Position numbers and translations under genes: made by a program | Assembly: GCA_020633195.1 (NCBI GenBank) | Contig: JACKEC010000017.1 | Location: forward strand, 372,001-436,000 | Reading direction: 5' to 3' | Source of the DNA: Sandaracinaceae bacterium | GTDB taxonomy: Bacteria > Myxococcota_A > Polyangia > Polyangiales > Sandaracinaceae | DNA length: 64,000 nucleotides | Shown: positions 33,755 to 42,854 of the stretch, one piece after another | Position numbering within the stretch: the first letter of the stretch is position 1 | Layout: each line of letters starts with the position of its first letter | Notes under the pieces: generated by a model | The model's database searches: none | Told to the model about the DNA's origin: nothing | Seen by the model: only the letters and a program-made list of their open reading frames with translations

Positions 33755-35290
33755 GTGAGACGAACAGCCCTGTCGGCATTGCTGCTCATCGCGTGTGGTA
33801 CCGAGGCCGCTCCTTCGCCGCCCCCCGAGGCGCCGCCGGAGCCACCCCCCGAGGCGGTCGTCGACGACGACGTCGAGCCCCCGGAGGAGCCCCCGGCCGA
33901 GGCGCCGGCCGAGGTCGTCGATCTGTTGCACGCGGTGCCCACGACGGTCGTCGTCTCGACGGCGCTCGGGGACGCGCCGCAGCTCGACGCGCTCTGGGAC
34001 GGAGACCTGAGCAGCCGCTGGTGCTCCGGCTCGGGGCAGCTCGCGGGCTCGTGGATGGAGGTCTCGGTGCCGGCCGGGGCGACGGTCGACCACCTGCTCC
34101 TGACGAACGGCGACACGTCCGGCGCCGCGTACCGCGCCACGCACCGCATCCGGCGCGTGCGCGTGACGCGCAACGGGCAGGAGATCGGGACCTTCCCGCT
34201 CGACCCCGAGGACATGACGCTGCAGCGGGTGCCCGCGTCGGGCGAGGGCGGTACGTGGCGGATCGAGGTCGTGGACGTCGTCCCCGGCAGCGCGGCGAGC
34301 CAGAGCGTGTGCGTCTCGGAGCTGCGCGTGATGGGCACCGCCCCGGGGCAGGCCGAGGGCGCGCAGCCGACCGGCCGCGTGAGCGCGACGGCGGCCGAGG
34401 CGTACGGCGCGGAGGCCGATCTCGTGGACCTGCTCCACGCGGTGCCGACGACGATCCGCGCGTCGTCCGACGAGGACGACGACCCGGAGGGCATCGCGCG
34501 CATCGCGGACGGAGAGCGCGCCACCGTCTGGAGCTCGCGCACCGGGGATCGGGTGGGGGCGTTCCTCGAGGTCGTGCTGCCCCAGGACGCGACCCTCGCC
34601 CGGGTCGAGCTCGACCCTGGCCTCGGGGCGGAGCTCCCGATCCGTCGGGTGCGGGTGACCCACGACGGCATCCCGTTCGGCGAGCACGACCTCGTGTTCG
34701 CGCCGAGCCAGCCGCCCTCCATCGCGGTGATGGGCTCGGGCGGGACCTGGCGGTTCGAGGTGCTGCGCCTCGACGACGCGGGCGACGCGATCAGCGTCGC
34801 GGAGATGCGCGTCCTGGGGCATCACCCCGACGAGGCCCCGGGGACCGAGGAGCCGACGACGGAGCTGGCCGAGCCCTCCGAGGACACCGCCGCGGCGGGG
34901 CTCGCGCTCGCGACCGACCCGGCGCAAGGGGCGGTCTTCGGCACCGCCGAGGGGCTGACGGTGACGGAGCTGTCGCTCGGGTCCGGCGTCGAGGAGCGTC
35001 AGATCGTGGACGCGCGCTCGACGTTCTCGCGGGCCAGCGACGAGCGGGTCTACTGCCTCGTCCGGCTCGACAACCCGGAGCGCGAGGCGTCGGGGATCTC
35101 GATGACGTGGGAGGCCACCGACGCCGAGGGCGACGCGGCGCCGGCCCGCCTGATGAACGTGCCCGCGCAGCCCCGCTACGTGACGTTCGGCTTCTCGGGG
35201 ACCCGGCGCCGCGCCGGGCGCTACCGCTGCGTGATCCGAACCCCGAGCGGCGAGCTGCTCGGGAGCGCCGCGTTCGATCTCACGGAGTGA
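33755..35290 (+). CDS. Lipoprotein with two discoidin/NADase-type glycan-binding-like domains and a DUF2914-like C-terminus
   Basis: 511 residues from a GTG start. The short signal 'TALSALLLIACGTE' has a lipobox, then a Pro/Glu-rich spacer. Two copies of a ~130-residue beta domain follow. Each opens with 'DLLHAVPTT' and carries 'LWDGDLSSRWCSGSGQLAGS' or 'IADGERATVWSSR', 'RRVRVTRNGQEIG' and 'VSELRVMG', the style of the NADase-type glycan-binding/discoidin fold. The last ~110 residues ('FSRASDERVYCLVRLDNPER', 'RAGRYRCVIRTPSGELLGSA') resemble DUF2914. It is likely an outer-surface carbohydrate binder. Family names are from memory of patterns. Confidence 0.75.
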   Translation: MRRTALSALLLIACGTEAAPSPPPEAPPEPPPEAVVDDDVEPPEEPPAEAPAEVVDLLHAVPTTVVVSTALGDAPQLDALWDGDLSSRWCSGSGQLAGSWMEVSVPAGATVDHLLLTNGDTSGAAYRATHRIRRVRVTRNGQEIGTFPLDPEDMTLQRVPASGEGGTWRIEVVDVVPGSAASQSVCVSELRVMGTAPGQAEGAQPTGRVSATAAEAYGAEADLVDLLHAVPTTIRASSDEDDDPEGIARIADGERATVWSSRTGDRVGAFLEVVLPQDATLARVELDPGLGAELPIRRVRVTHDGIPFGEHDLVFAPSQPPSIAVMGSGGTWRFEVLRLDDAGDAISVAEMRVLGHHPDEAPGTEEPTTELAEPSEDTAAAGLALATDPAQGAVFGTAEGLTVTELSLGSGVEERQIVDARSTFSRASDERVYCLVRLDNPEREASGISMTWEATDAEGDAAPARLMNVPAQPRYVTFGFSGTRRRAGRYRCVIRTPSGELLGSAAFDLTE

Positions 35291-35330
35291 ACCCGGAATC
35301 GTCGAGCCCTCGCCGTGGTTGCGATGGCCG

Positions 35331-36113
35331 ATGACGACATGCGCGCTGGCGTCGGCGGTTCGCGCCGACGACCTCGAGGCCGCGGCGATCGCGATCGCCG
35401 CCGACGAGAACCCCTTCCTCGGCGACCTGCGCCAGCAGCTCGACGACCTGGCGACGATCCTCGCGCCCGCCGTGCGAGCGCAGCCCGTGGACCAGCGCCT
35501 GGCTCCGCTCGTGAAGGGCTTCTACGGCCACCTCGGGTTCTCGACCCCCGAGTCCTACGACGACCCGCGGCTGCACCGCCTCGACCGCGTGCTCGCGCGT
35601 CGCGAGGGCTCGCCCGTCGCGCTCGCGGTGGCGCTCATCGCGATCGGCGAGCGCCTCGGCGTGCCCCTCTCCGGCGTCGCGTTCCCCGGCCACTTCATGG
35701 TGCGCTACGAGGCCGACGAGCCGGTCTTCATCGACCCCGCGTCGGGCGCGTTCCCGTTCCCCGCGGCGAGCCTCCTCGCGCTCGCGAGCGAGGAGCTGTC
35801 GCTCGAGCCGCGCGACGCGAGGCGGTTCCTGTCGCCGGTGACGGCGCGCACGATGGCGGTGCGCCTGCTCCAGAACCTCGCCGCCGCGCACGAGGCGCGC
35901 GGGGATCTCGGCCGGGCGATGCTCGTCTTCGATCGGCTCTACGAGATCACCGGCTCGCCGAGCGCGCGCTGCGATCGCGGCCTGCGCGCGGCGGCGCTCG
36001 GCGCCCCGCACGGCGCGCTCGACGACCTGACCGCGTACCTGCGCGAGCGACCCGACCGCGCGGTGTCGCGCACCGCGGCCCGGCTGGCGCCCACCGCCTT
36101 GGATCTGAACTGA
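35331..36113 (+). CDS. SirB1/transglutaminase-like protein
   Basis: 260 residues from the ATG at 35331 (a TTG at 35319 is in frame but less likely). The SirB1 N-terminal domain pattern is clear: 'LVKGFYGHLGFSTPESYDDP', 'VLARREGSPVALAVALIAIG', 'VPLSGVAFPGHFMVRY' and 'VFIDPASGAFPF'. It is followed by TPR-like helices ('LLQNLAAAHEARGDLGRAML'). The transglutaminase-like catalytic Cys is replaced in this family, and the role is unknown. The 3' end of the gene (from 36081) is part of an 84-base direct repeat copied downstream. Confidence 0.87.
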   Translation: MTTCALASAVRADDLEAAAIAIAADENPFLGDLRQQLDDLATILAPAVRAQPVDQRLAPLVKGFYGHLGFSTPESYDDPRLHRLDRVLARREGSPVALAVALIAIGERLGVPLSGVAFPGHFMVRYEADEPVFIDPASGAFPFPAASLLALASEELSLEPRDARRFLSPVTARTMAVRLLQNLAAAHEARGDLGRAMLVFDRLYEITGSPSARCDRGLRAAALGAPHGALDDLTAYLRERPDRAVSRTAARLAPTALDLN

Positions 36114-36432
36114 CCGGGGTCGTGGAATTTCGCGCAAAGCTCGCAAGGGGGGCCAAGGGGAATTGGGGACGTCACGTCGGCTCCCCGAGAACACTCTTTG
36201 CTCCCTTCGCGATCTTCGCGCGAAATTCCGAGCTAGCGTGCCCGCGGCCCGCGGCGCGGCTGGCGCCCACCGCCTTGGATCTGAACTGACCGGGGTCGTG
36301 GAATTTCGCGCAAAGCTCGCAAGGGGGGCCAAGGGGAATTAGGGATCCCGGTTCGGGTAGTGGACGTCGCGTCGCCTCCCCGAGAACACCTCTTTGCTCC
36401 CTTCGCGTGCTTCGCGCGAAATTCCGAATTTC
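36081..36432. repeat. Direct and inverted repeat block after the SirB1-like gene
   Basis: An 84-base sequence at 36081-36164, covering the last codons and stop of the SirB1-like gene and the start of the gap, recurs without change at 36257-36340. Each copy is followed by an arm at about 36183-36229 or 36379-36426 (ending GCGCGAAATTCC). That arm is an imperfect reverse complement of the repeat's own GGAATTTCGCGC start. The whole unit is therefore a large imperfect palindrome present twice, with a 20-base-scale insertion in the second copy. No gene is seen in the 342-base gap. Confidence 0.85.
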
Positions 36433-36455
36433 GTGCCCCCGCGAGCCGTGAGCCG

Positions 36456-37295
36456 TCAGGGCAAGATCTGTTGCGCGCGCAAATAGCCGTGGTCGACCAT
36501 CGCGGCCATGAGCGACGGGTCGAACTGGAGCGGGTCGCCGATCTGGGTGCTCGCGGGGCGGAACGCGGTGAGGTCGACGCCGCGCTCGAGCTGCAGCGCG
36601 ATCGTGTCGTCGGTCATCTGGTCGGTCATCAACAGCACCGCGCGGCGCAGGGTGTAGTTGAAGACGTCGGTGCCCGGCGCGTTCGGGAAGTGGCGCGTGA
36701 TCGGCGGTCGGTTGGCGGCCGCGGCGCTCGTCGCCGACGCGTAGATCTTGGTCGCGCCCAGGTCGAGCGCGCGCTGGATCGGGAGCATCTGCATGATCCC
36801 GCCGTCGAGGTACTCGTAGCCGCCGATCGAGATCGTGGGCATCAGCGCGGGCTGGCAGCTCGACGCGAGCACGAACTTGCGGAGGCGGTCGAGGTTCGAC
36901 GTCTCGTCGGCGTACTCGACGATGCCCTTCTGCAGGTTGGTCGCCGCGATCTGGAGCTTCACGCCCTTGTTGATGATCTTCTGGCGCCGATCCTCGGTGA
37001 GGTAGGTGTCGATCAGGTTCTTCAGCGGGTCGACGCTGTTCGAGTAGCCGTGGATCACCACGTCGAGATCCCCGAGGAAGCTCTGGTGCAAGACGTCCTG
37101 CGTCGTGACGTTGGTGTACAGGTCGCTGAGCAGCCCGATCTCGCCGGTCGCGACGAGCACCGAGGCGATCGCGCCGGTCGAGGTGCCGGTCACGATGTCG
37201 GGTTGGATGGCCTTGTCGACGAGCAGCCAGCGGGCCACGCCGACGCTGAACGCGCCGAGCGAGCCGCCGCCACCGAGCACGAACGCGATGGTCAT
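36456..37295 (-). CDS. Patatin-like phospholipase
   Basis: 279 residues from the ATG at 37295. The patatin signatures are present: oxyanion loop 'FVLGGGGSLGAFSVGVARW', nucleophile Ser in 'DIVTGTSTGAIASVLVATG' (GxSxG), and catalytic Asp in 'YEYLDGGIMQ' (DGG). Patatins are Ser-Asp dyad acyl hydrolases of phospholipids. No signal peptide, so cytoplasmic or effector-like. The ATG overlaps the stop of the upstream lipoprotein gene (ATGA, 37292-37295), so the two are translationally coupled. Confidence 0.93.
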   Translation of the reverse strand: MTIAFVLGGGGSLGAFSVGVARWLLVDKAIQPDIVTGTSTGAIASVLVATGEIGLLSDLYTNVTTQDVLHQSFLGDLDVVIHGYSNSVDPLKNLIDTYLTEDRRQKIINKGVKLQIAATNLQKGIVEYADETSNLDRLRKFVLASSCQPALMPTISIGGYEYLDGGIMQMLPIQRALDLGATKIYASATSAAAANRPPITRHFPNAPGTDVFNYTLRRAVLLMTDQMTDDTIALQLERGVDLTAFRPASTQIGDPLQFDPSLMAAMVDHGYLRAQQILP

Positions 37296-37762
37296 GGGTT
37301 TCGGACTCCACAGACGGCGCGCGCGAACGCGCCGGTGATGGCGCGCGCGTCGCACGCCGCCTCGGGCTGGCCCGCGCAGTCGCGGTCGGCGGGCGCGAAG
37401 TCGGCGTGCGCGCTCGCGATCGCCGCGTCGAGGGACGCCTCGATGCCCGTGAACACGCCGGGGTGGTCGGGCGTGGGGAGGGCGACGAGCGCGGCGCGCA
37501 GGGTGGTGAGGTCGCACGCGCCGCCCGGCGGCGACTCGCCGCACGCCGCCTGCGTCTGCGCGGTGAGGCTCGCGAACGAGTCCACCTCCGCGGTCGACGC
37601 GTCGCGCAGGTTCGCCCGCGCGGGCACGAGCACGAGGCTCTCGAGCGTGTCGACGTACGTCGGCGTCGGGCTCGGCAGCGCGGGCTCGGGGCAGCTCAGC
37701 TCGGGGCCGCCGCACGCGGCGAGCAGACCGAGGGCCAGGATCGAAGTGGGCAAGGCGCGCAC
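37292..37762 (-). CDS. Small predicted lipoprotein upstream of patatin
   Basis: A 156-residue protein with lipoprotein signal 'ILALGLLAACGGPELSCPEP'. The mature part is helical, with four further Cys residues ('AACGESPPGGACDL', 'DRDCAGQPEAACDARA') likely in disulfides. I do not recognise the family. Its stop overlaps the patatin start by 4 bases, suggesting a partner or immunity-like relation to the lipase, although nothing in the sequence proves that. It is divergent from the rhomboid-like gene by 74 bases. Confidence 0.75.
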   Translation of the reverse strand: MRALPTSILALGLLAACGGPELSCPEPALPSPTPTYVDTLESLVLVPARANLRDASTAEVDSFASLTAQTQAACGESPPGGACDLTTLRAALVALPTPDHPGVFTGIEASLDAAIASAHADFAPADRDCAGQPEAACDARAITGAFARAVCGVRNP

Positions 37763-37836
37763 GTCGCCTCGGTACCACGAAGCGCGGCAGGTGCGCGAGC
37801 CCGCGCCGTAGGCTAGACAGGGGGCCGACCCGCCGG

Positions 37837-38616
37837 ATGCTGGACAAGCTCGAACGCAAGCTGGGCCGCTACGCGCTGCCCCACCTCACCACGCTCCTCG
37901 TCGCGGGGCAGGCCGGCGCGTTCGTGCTCGGGCGCGCCAAGCCGGAGTTCATCGGCAAGCTCGTCCTCATCCCCAGCCTCGTGCTGCAGGGTGAGGTCTG
38001 GCGCCTCGTCTCGTGGCTGTTCATCCCGCGGACCGACTCGATCCTCTTCATCATCTTCGAGCTCTGGCTGCTCTACATGTTCGGCCGCGCGCTCGAGGCG
38101 TACTGGGGGGCGTTCAAGTTCAACGTCTTCCTGTTCATCGGCTTCGCGCTGTCCGTCGGGCTGTCCTTCGCGGTGCCGTGGGCGCCGGTCTCGAACACGT
38201 ACCTGTTGGCGTCCCTGTTCCTGGCGTTCGCCTACCTGAACCCGGACTTCGAGCTGCTCCTGTTCTTCATCCTCCCGGTGAAGATCAAGTGGTTCGCCTA
38301 CCTGACGTGGATCGGCTTCGCGATCGCGATGGCCTTCGGGACCTGGCAGGACCGCGCGATGATCTTCGCCGGCGTCGTCAACTTCTTTCTCTTCTTCGGT
38401 CACGACCTCTGGATCCGCGTCCGCGGCACCGGTCGCCGCACCGTCAAGCGCCAGCAGGCGCGGATCGCGGCGTCGAAGGCCACCCACACCTGCGAGGTGT
38501 GCGGCCTGACCGACCTCGAGGATCCGAAGATGGCCTTCCGCTACTGCTCGACCTGCGTCGGCAAGCGCGGCTACTGCAAGGACCACATCAAGGACCACGA
38601 GCACGTCCGCGGTTGA
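37837..38616 (+). CDS. Rhomboid-fold membrane protein (likely pseudoprotease) with C-terminal zinc ribbon
   Basis: A 259-residue protein with about six membrane helices in the order seen in rhomboids and derlins ('GEVWRLVSWLFIPRTDSILF', 'FELWLLYMFGRALEAYWGAF'). The catalytic GxSG of active rhomboids is not found: the matching helix reads 'SNTYLLASLFLAFAYLNPDF'. It is therefore probably an inactive, derlin-like member. After the last helix comes a basic segment and a CxxC...CxxC zinc ribbon ('HTCEVCGLTDLEDPKMAFRY', 'CSTC') with a Cys/His-rich end. The fusion suggests recruitment of a cytoplasmic partner. Confidence 0.8.
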   Translation: MLDKLERKLGRYALPHLTTLLVAGQAGAFVLGRAKPEFIGKLVLIPSLVLQGEVWRLVSWLFIPRTDSILFIIFELWLLYMFGRALEAYWGAFKFNVFLFIGFALSVGLSFAVPWAPVSNTYLLASLFLAFAYLNPDFELLLFFILPVKIKWFAYLTWIGFAIAMAFGTWQDRAMIFAGVVNFFLFFGHDLWIRVRGTGRRTVKRQQARIAASKATHTCEVCGLTDLEDPKMAFRYCSTCVGKRGYCKDHIKDHEHVRG

Positions 38617-38632
38617 GCCGCGTCAGCTCGCG

Positions 38633-39541
38633 TCAGCTCGCGTCCGGGAGCGGCTCGAAGGTGCGGCGGACCTCGCGGGTCTGGACCGAGCGCAGGCGCG
38701 TGGGCCCCATGCGGACGTCGACGGTGGTCGTGAGCTTCGAGCGCTCGGAGCGCTCGTGGTGGGTGAGGTCGAGCGGGTAGAGGCCCTCGAAGAGCATGTG
38801 CATGCCCGCGCTCTCGGCGCGGGCGCCCTCGGGCAGGGGAGGCAGCTCGAGCCCCGTGAGGGTCATGTGGCCGCGCAGGTCGAGGCACGGCTCACCGTCG
38901 ACGTCGACCTCGTCCTGCACGCGCATCCGGCCGGTGACCTGGCCGACCGCGATGCCCGTCTCGGCCAGCGCGCGGCGCGCCCGCTCGCCGTCGAGGGTCC
39001 ACTCGTCGCCGACCGCGCGGGGCACGCTCGAGCCGAAGACGTCGTCGTCGCTCTGGTCGACGCCGAGCTCCATCACGAGGTCGAGCTGGTCCTGCAGCGC
39101 CGGGTCGAGCGGCTGCCCGTCGAGGTCGATGACGGGCTCCTCGCCGCGGATGATCGTGATCGCACCGCCAGCGGGGACGAGGTCCGCGCGCTGCTCGTCC
39201 GCCATCAGCGTGAGGCTCTCGATGTCGTAGCGGAGGCGGAGCTGGCGCCCCTCCGCGTCGACCTCGAGGATCGTGACCACCGCGCTCATCTCGATCACCC
39301 GCGCCTCGACCTCGCGCGAGCCGTGGTCGCCGTCGCCGATGATGATCTCGTTCGCCTCCGTCTCGCGCCCGGTGGCGCGGACGCGCCAGCGCTGGCCCGC
39401 GTGCTCGGGGCGATCGACGAGGATCGCGTGCCGTGGTCGCGGGGGCGCGGCGGCGGTCGCGGTCGCGGTGGGGGCGGGCGTCGCCCCGCCGCAGCTCGCG
39501 AGCAACAGAGACAGGGCGGTCAGCTCGGAGCGGAGGCGCAT
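38633..39541 (-). CDS. Predicted lipoprotein, beta-rich
   Basis: 302 residues from the ATG at 39541, giving signal 'LTALSLLLASCGGATP' and a Thr/Ala/Pro spacer. The mature part is a long beta-rich domain ('GQRWRVRATGRETEANEIII', 'LRLRYDIESLTLMADEQRAD') of a kind common in Myxococcota. I cannot name it with certainty. The ORF extends further upstream, but that part overlaps the next gene and is not coding. It lies 20 bases after the AsmA-like gene stop, so the two form an operon. An AGCTCGCGTC tandem repeat marks the gap to the convergent rhomboid-like gene. Confidence 0.75.
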   Translation of the reverse strand: MRLRSELTALSLLLASCGGATPAPTATATAAAPPRPRHAILVDRPEHAGQRWRVRATGRETEANEIIIGDGDHGSREVEARVIEMSAVVTILEVDAEGRQLRLRYDIESLTLMADEQRADLVPAGGAITIIRGEEPVIDLDGQPLDPALQDQLDLVMELGVDQSDDDVFGSSVPRAVGDEWTLDGERARRALAETGIAVGQVTGRMRVQDEVDVDGEPCLDLRGHMTLTGLELPPLPEGARAESAGMHMLFEGLYPLDLTHHERSERSKLTTTVDVRMGPTRLRSVQTREVRRTFEPLPDAS

Positions 39542-39561
39542 CGCGCGCGAGTGTCGCACCC

Positions 39562-42500
39562 CTACCGCCGCCGCGCGACGCGCGCGACGATCTCCTTGGG
39601 CTCGAACCCGCGCTCGAGCAGCGCGTCGATCGCCGCGTCGGACTCCGTCGAGCCCTCCGCGATCCGGTCCACGAGGGCGTCGCTCGTCGTCAGCGACGAG
39701 ACCGAGTGGTGCCGCGCGGGCCGCTCCACGGGCGCCGGGGGCTCGAAGCGCAGCGTCCGCATCAGCGCCTCGATCGCGCCCTGCAGGCCGCGCCCGAGCC
39801 ACGTCTTCGCGAGCACCGCGTCGAGCGTGGCCAGCACGTCGGCGTTCACCCGGACCTGGCCGTCCGGCCCCTCGATGTGGATCGGCACCCGCACGTCCCC
39901 GATCCAGCGCGCGGGGCGCTCGAACAGGTGGCTCGTCTCGAGCCAGCGCTGCTTCGCGACGACCGCCGCCTCACCGCGCCAGCGCCCGAGCGTCGAGCGC
40001 TTCCCGGCGCCCGAGACCCCGAACGACTCCGTGCCTGCCTCGACGTCGGTGACCTCGAGCTCGCCGTCGAGGAGCTTGAGGGAGGCGGTGAGGGGGCGGC
40101 TCGACGAGCGCTCCGGCATCCGCAGCCCGTACCGCGAGAACAGCGCGGCGAAGCGCGAGAGGAGCGCGTACACGGGCTGCTCCACGCGGGCCGCGACGCG
40201 CGCCGCCGGGGGCGCCCCGCCGCGCTGCCACACCGCGGCGTCGAGGTGCAGCGCGCCGCGCAGCTCGTCCGAGACGCGATCGATCTCGCCGAGCCGCACG
40301 CCGTCCACCGTGAGCCGCGCGATGGTCCCGCCGAACGCGCGCGAGACGAGCCCGCGCGCGGTGACGCGACCGCCCGCGACCCACGCGCTGGCCTCGGGCA
40401 CCTCGAGCCCGTCGGCGCCGAGCGCCGCGCGCACGCGCAGGTTCGAGAGCGGCGCGCGCACGGGCCCCACGACGACGCGCTGCTCGCCGCCCTCGACCTC
40501 GAGCGCCACCGACGGACGCGCGAGGTCACCCTCGAGGCGCGCCTTCACCGTCATCGCCTCACCCTCGATCACGAGGGGCGCCGTCCACGGGCCGAGGTCG
40601 GCGGGATCGACGTGGCCGGTGACCGTCGAGCCGCGGGCGATGGCGCGACCCTGCGTCGTCACCGAGGCGTCGAGCGCGCTCCGCTCGCTGCGCACCTTCG
40701 CGGTGCCGGCGAGCGCGTCGAGGTCCCCCGCGAGGTCGAGGTCGACGGTCAGCCCCTCCCACGCGGCGCCCGCGCGATCCCCGAGGAGCCGCTCGCGCAG
40801 GCCCTCGTGCGCGCCGCGCAGGCTGAGCGCGTCGATCGTCGCCGCGACCCGCTCGCCGACCCGGCGCAGCCCGCCGCGCGCCTCGAGGCGACCGCCGAAC
40901 AGAGTCGCGGTGACCCCGCGGAGCTCGAGCCCCTCGCGCGTCAGCGCGAGCTCGACGCCGGCGTGCTCGAGCGCGAGCACCTCGTCCCCGCCCCGGAAGC
41001 GCCAGCCCACGCGCCGAGCGGTGGCCGTCGCCTCGAGCCGCGTCTCGGCCGCGTGGTCCGTCAACTTGGCGTGCAGATCCGCGGCGCCGGGCCCCGTCGG
41101 GACCACCGGGCTCCCCTCGAACAGGCCGAGCGCGATCGCGTCGTCGAAGTCGAGCGTGGCCAGCGCCTCGGTGCCCTCGAAGGAGCCCGCCGCGTAGCGC
41201 AGCGGCACCAGCGACAGCCGGGAGCGCGCGGTCTCCACGTGCGCCTGCCCGCTGACGCGCCGGTCCTCGATCGCGAGGTCGCCCCAGAGCTGCGCGCCGT
41301 CGGGGACCACGAAGCGCGCCTCGTCGCCGAGCCCGATCCAGCGCTGCTCGACGGCGAGCCCGAGCCCCGCGAGCGCGTCCGCCGCGTCGACGCGCGCGAG
41401 CCGGACGCGGGTCGACGCTCCGTCGTGGGTCAGCTCCGCCGAGCCCGGCCCCACGCGGGCGTTCGCCGTCGCGCTCTGTAGCCGGAAGCCGCGATCGCCC
41501 GTCACGTGCGCCTTCGCGCGCGGCCGCTTCATGCGCAGCGCCGCGCCGCCCGCGCTCACCGCGAGCTTCGTCCCCGACAGGCCGAGCTTCAGATCGAGCG
41601 CGGAGCGCGAGCCGCCGATCTGCACCTCGAGCTGCACCGGCTCGCCCTCGGCGGTGAGCTCGCCGACCGCCCAGGCGCCGGGCGACAGCTCGAGGAGCGC
41701 CGCGCCGTCGATCGACCCGTAGGGCGCCACGCCGATCTGCGCCTGGCCGGTCCCCGCGTCGTCGATCGCCACCTCGACGCTCCAGCGGCGGCCGCCCCGC
41801 AGGCCGATCTTCGCGCCCGCGGGTCGGGGCGCGCGGAGCCACGGGGAGGCCAGCGCGGGCGCCTCGAGCTCGAGCGTCCCCTCGAGCGCGTCGAGCGGTC
41901 CCTTGCCCGTGAGCGTCACCGCGAACGGCTCCGTCGCCGCGCGGTCGACGACGCGGTCGAGCCACGCGGGCAGCAGCTCGTCGGGGCCGACGGTGCCCGT
42001 CAGGTCGGCGCGCTCGATGGTGCGCCCCTTCGACGTGAGCTTCAGCGCGAGGTCCGTCGCGTCCGTCCGCGCGTTCGCGTCGATCGCGAGCGTGCCGGCC
42101 GGGTCGAGCGAGGCGGTCCCGTCCACGACCGCGTCGAGCGGGAGCGGGAAGGGCAGGCGCAGCTCCTCGCCCCGGAACGCCGCGAGCACGTCGAGGGCGT
42201 GGCCGAGCCGCGCGTACTGGGTGCCGAGCACGGCCTCGACGATCTTCGCGCCGCCCTCGCCGAGGCTCCCGCGCGCGTCGAGCTTGGTCTGCGACGCGCC
42301 GCTCGTGAGGCTCGCGTCGATCACGCGCCAGCCCTCGGTCGTGATCACCACGCGGCCGGTGCCGTACATGGGCAGCGCGTCGCCGACCCCGGTGGTGAGC
42401 TTCCACGTCGCGCCGCCGACCCGCACCTCGCCGTCGACCCAGGCCTGGCTCTCGCTGCCCTTGCCGTCGACCTCGACCGGCGCGAGGAAGACGGTCTTGC

Positions 42501-42801
42501 CGCGGTCCACCGCGCGGATCGCGCCGCGCAGGCTGCGGAGCCGCGCCGGGGGGAGGCCCGCCATCAGGTCCTCGGGGCGCGCGTCGAGGAGGGCCTCGTC
42601 GACGTCGAGGAAGAGCCGCGCGCCGATCGGGACGTGGGTGTCCTTCACGACGACGCGCCCGTCCTCGAGGGTCACCGCGCCGATCTTCGCGCTCGGGCCG
42701 AGGCGGGTGCGCAGCCACTCGCGGATCGCCGGCAGCGACCGCTCGAGCATCGCGCTCGCGAAGCTCCGCAGGAAGTTGCTGGACCCGTCCTCCTCGGCCA
42801 C
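39562..42801 (-). CDS. AsmA/TamB-like very large beta-repeat protein
   Basis: A 1079-residue protein. The N-terminus is helical and amphipathic ('FLRSFASAMLERSLPAIREW') without a clear signal peptide. The rest is a series of short beta strands typical of AsmA-like/repeating beta-groove proteins that move phospholipids between membranes ('KLDARGSLGEGGAKIVEAVL', 'LTREGLELRGVTATLFGGRL', 'VRVNADVLATLDAVL'). The similarity is by pattern only, and no conserved DUF490 C-terminus is recognised. A missing signal is unusual, because family members are anchored in the inner membrane. Operon with the lipoprotein downstream; 53 bases from the divergent DUF547 gene. Confidence 0.68.
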   Translation of the reverse strand: MAEEDGSSNFLRSFASAMLERSLPAIREWLRTRLGPSAKIGAVTLEDGRVVVKDTHVPIGARLFLDVDEALLDARPEDLMAGLPPARLRSLRGAIRAVDRGKTVFLAPVEVDGKGSESQAWVDGEVRVGGATWKLTTGVGDALPMYGTGRVVITTEGWRVIDASLTSGASQTKLDARGSLGEGGAKIVEAVLGTQYARLGHALDVLAAFRGEELRLPFPLPLDAVVDGTASLDPAGTLAIDANARTDATDLALKLTSKGRTIERADLTGTVGPDELLPAWLDRVVDRAATEPFAVTLTGKGPLDALEGTLELEAPALASPWLRAPRPAGAKIGLRGGRRWSVEVAIDDAGTGQAQIGVAPYGSIDGAALLELSPGAWAVGELTAEGEPVQLEVQIGGSRSALDLKLGLSGTKLAVSAGGAALRMKRPRAKAHVTGDRGFRLQSATANARVGPGSAELTHDGASTRVRLARVDAADALAGLGLAVEQRWIGLGDEARFVVPDGAQLWGDLAIEDRRVSGQAHVETARSRLSLVPLRYAAGSFEGTEALATLDFDDAIALGLFEGSPVVPTGPGAADLHAKLTDHAAETRLEATATARRVGWRFRGGDEVLALEHAGVELALTREGLELRGVTATLFGGRLEARGGLRRVGERVAATIDALSLRGAHEGLRERLLGDRAGAAWEGLTVDLDLAGDLDALAGTAKVRSERSALDASVTTQGRAIARGSTVTGHVDPADLGPWTAPLVIEGEAMTVKARLEGDLARPSVALEVEGGEQRVVVGPVRAPLSNLRVRAALGADGLEVPEASAWVAGGRVTARGLVSRAFGGTIARLTVDGVRLGEIDRVSDELRGALHLDAAVWQRGGAPPAARVAARVEQPVYALLSRFAALFSRYGLRMPERSSSRPLTASLKLLDGELEVTDVEAGTESFGVSGAGKRSTLGRWRGEAAVVAKQRWLETSHLFERPARWIGDVRVPIHIEGPDGQVRVNADVLATLDAVLAKTWLGRGLQGAIEALMRTLRFEPPAPVERPARHHSVSSLTTSDALVDRIAEGSTESDAAIDALLERGFEPKEIVARVARRR

Positions 42802-42854
42802 CCGGGCATCATCGGGACTGGCCCGGCCCGCGGCAAGCCGGTAGACCGCCGCTC

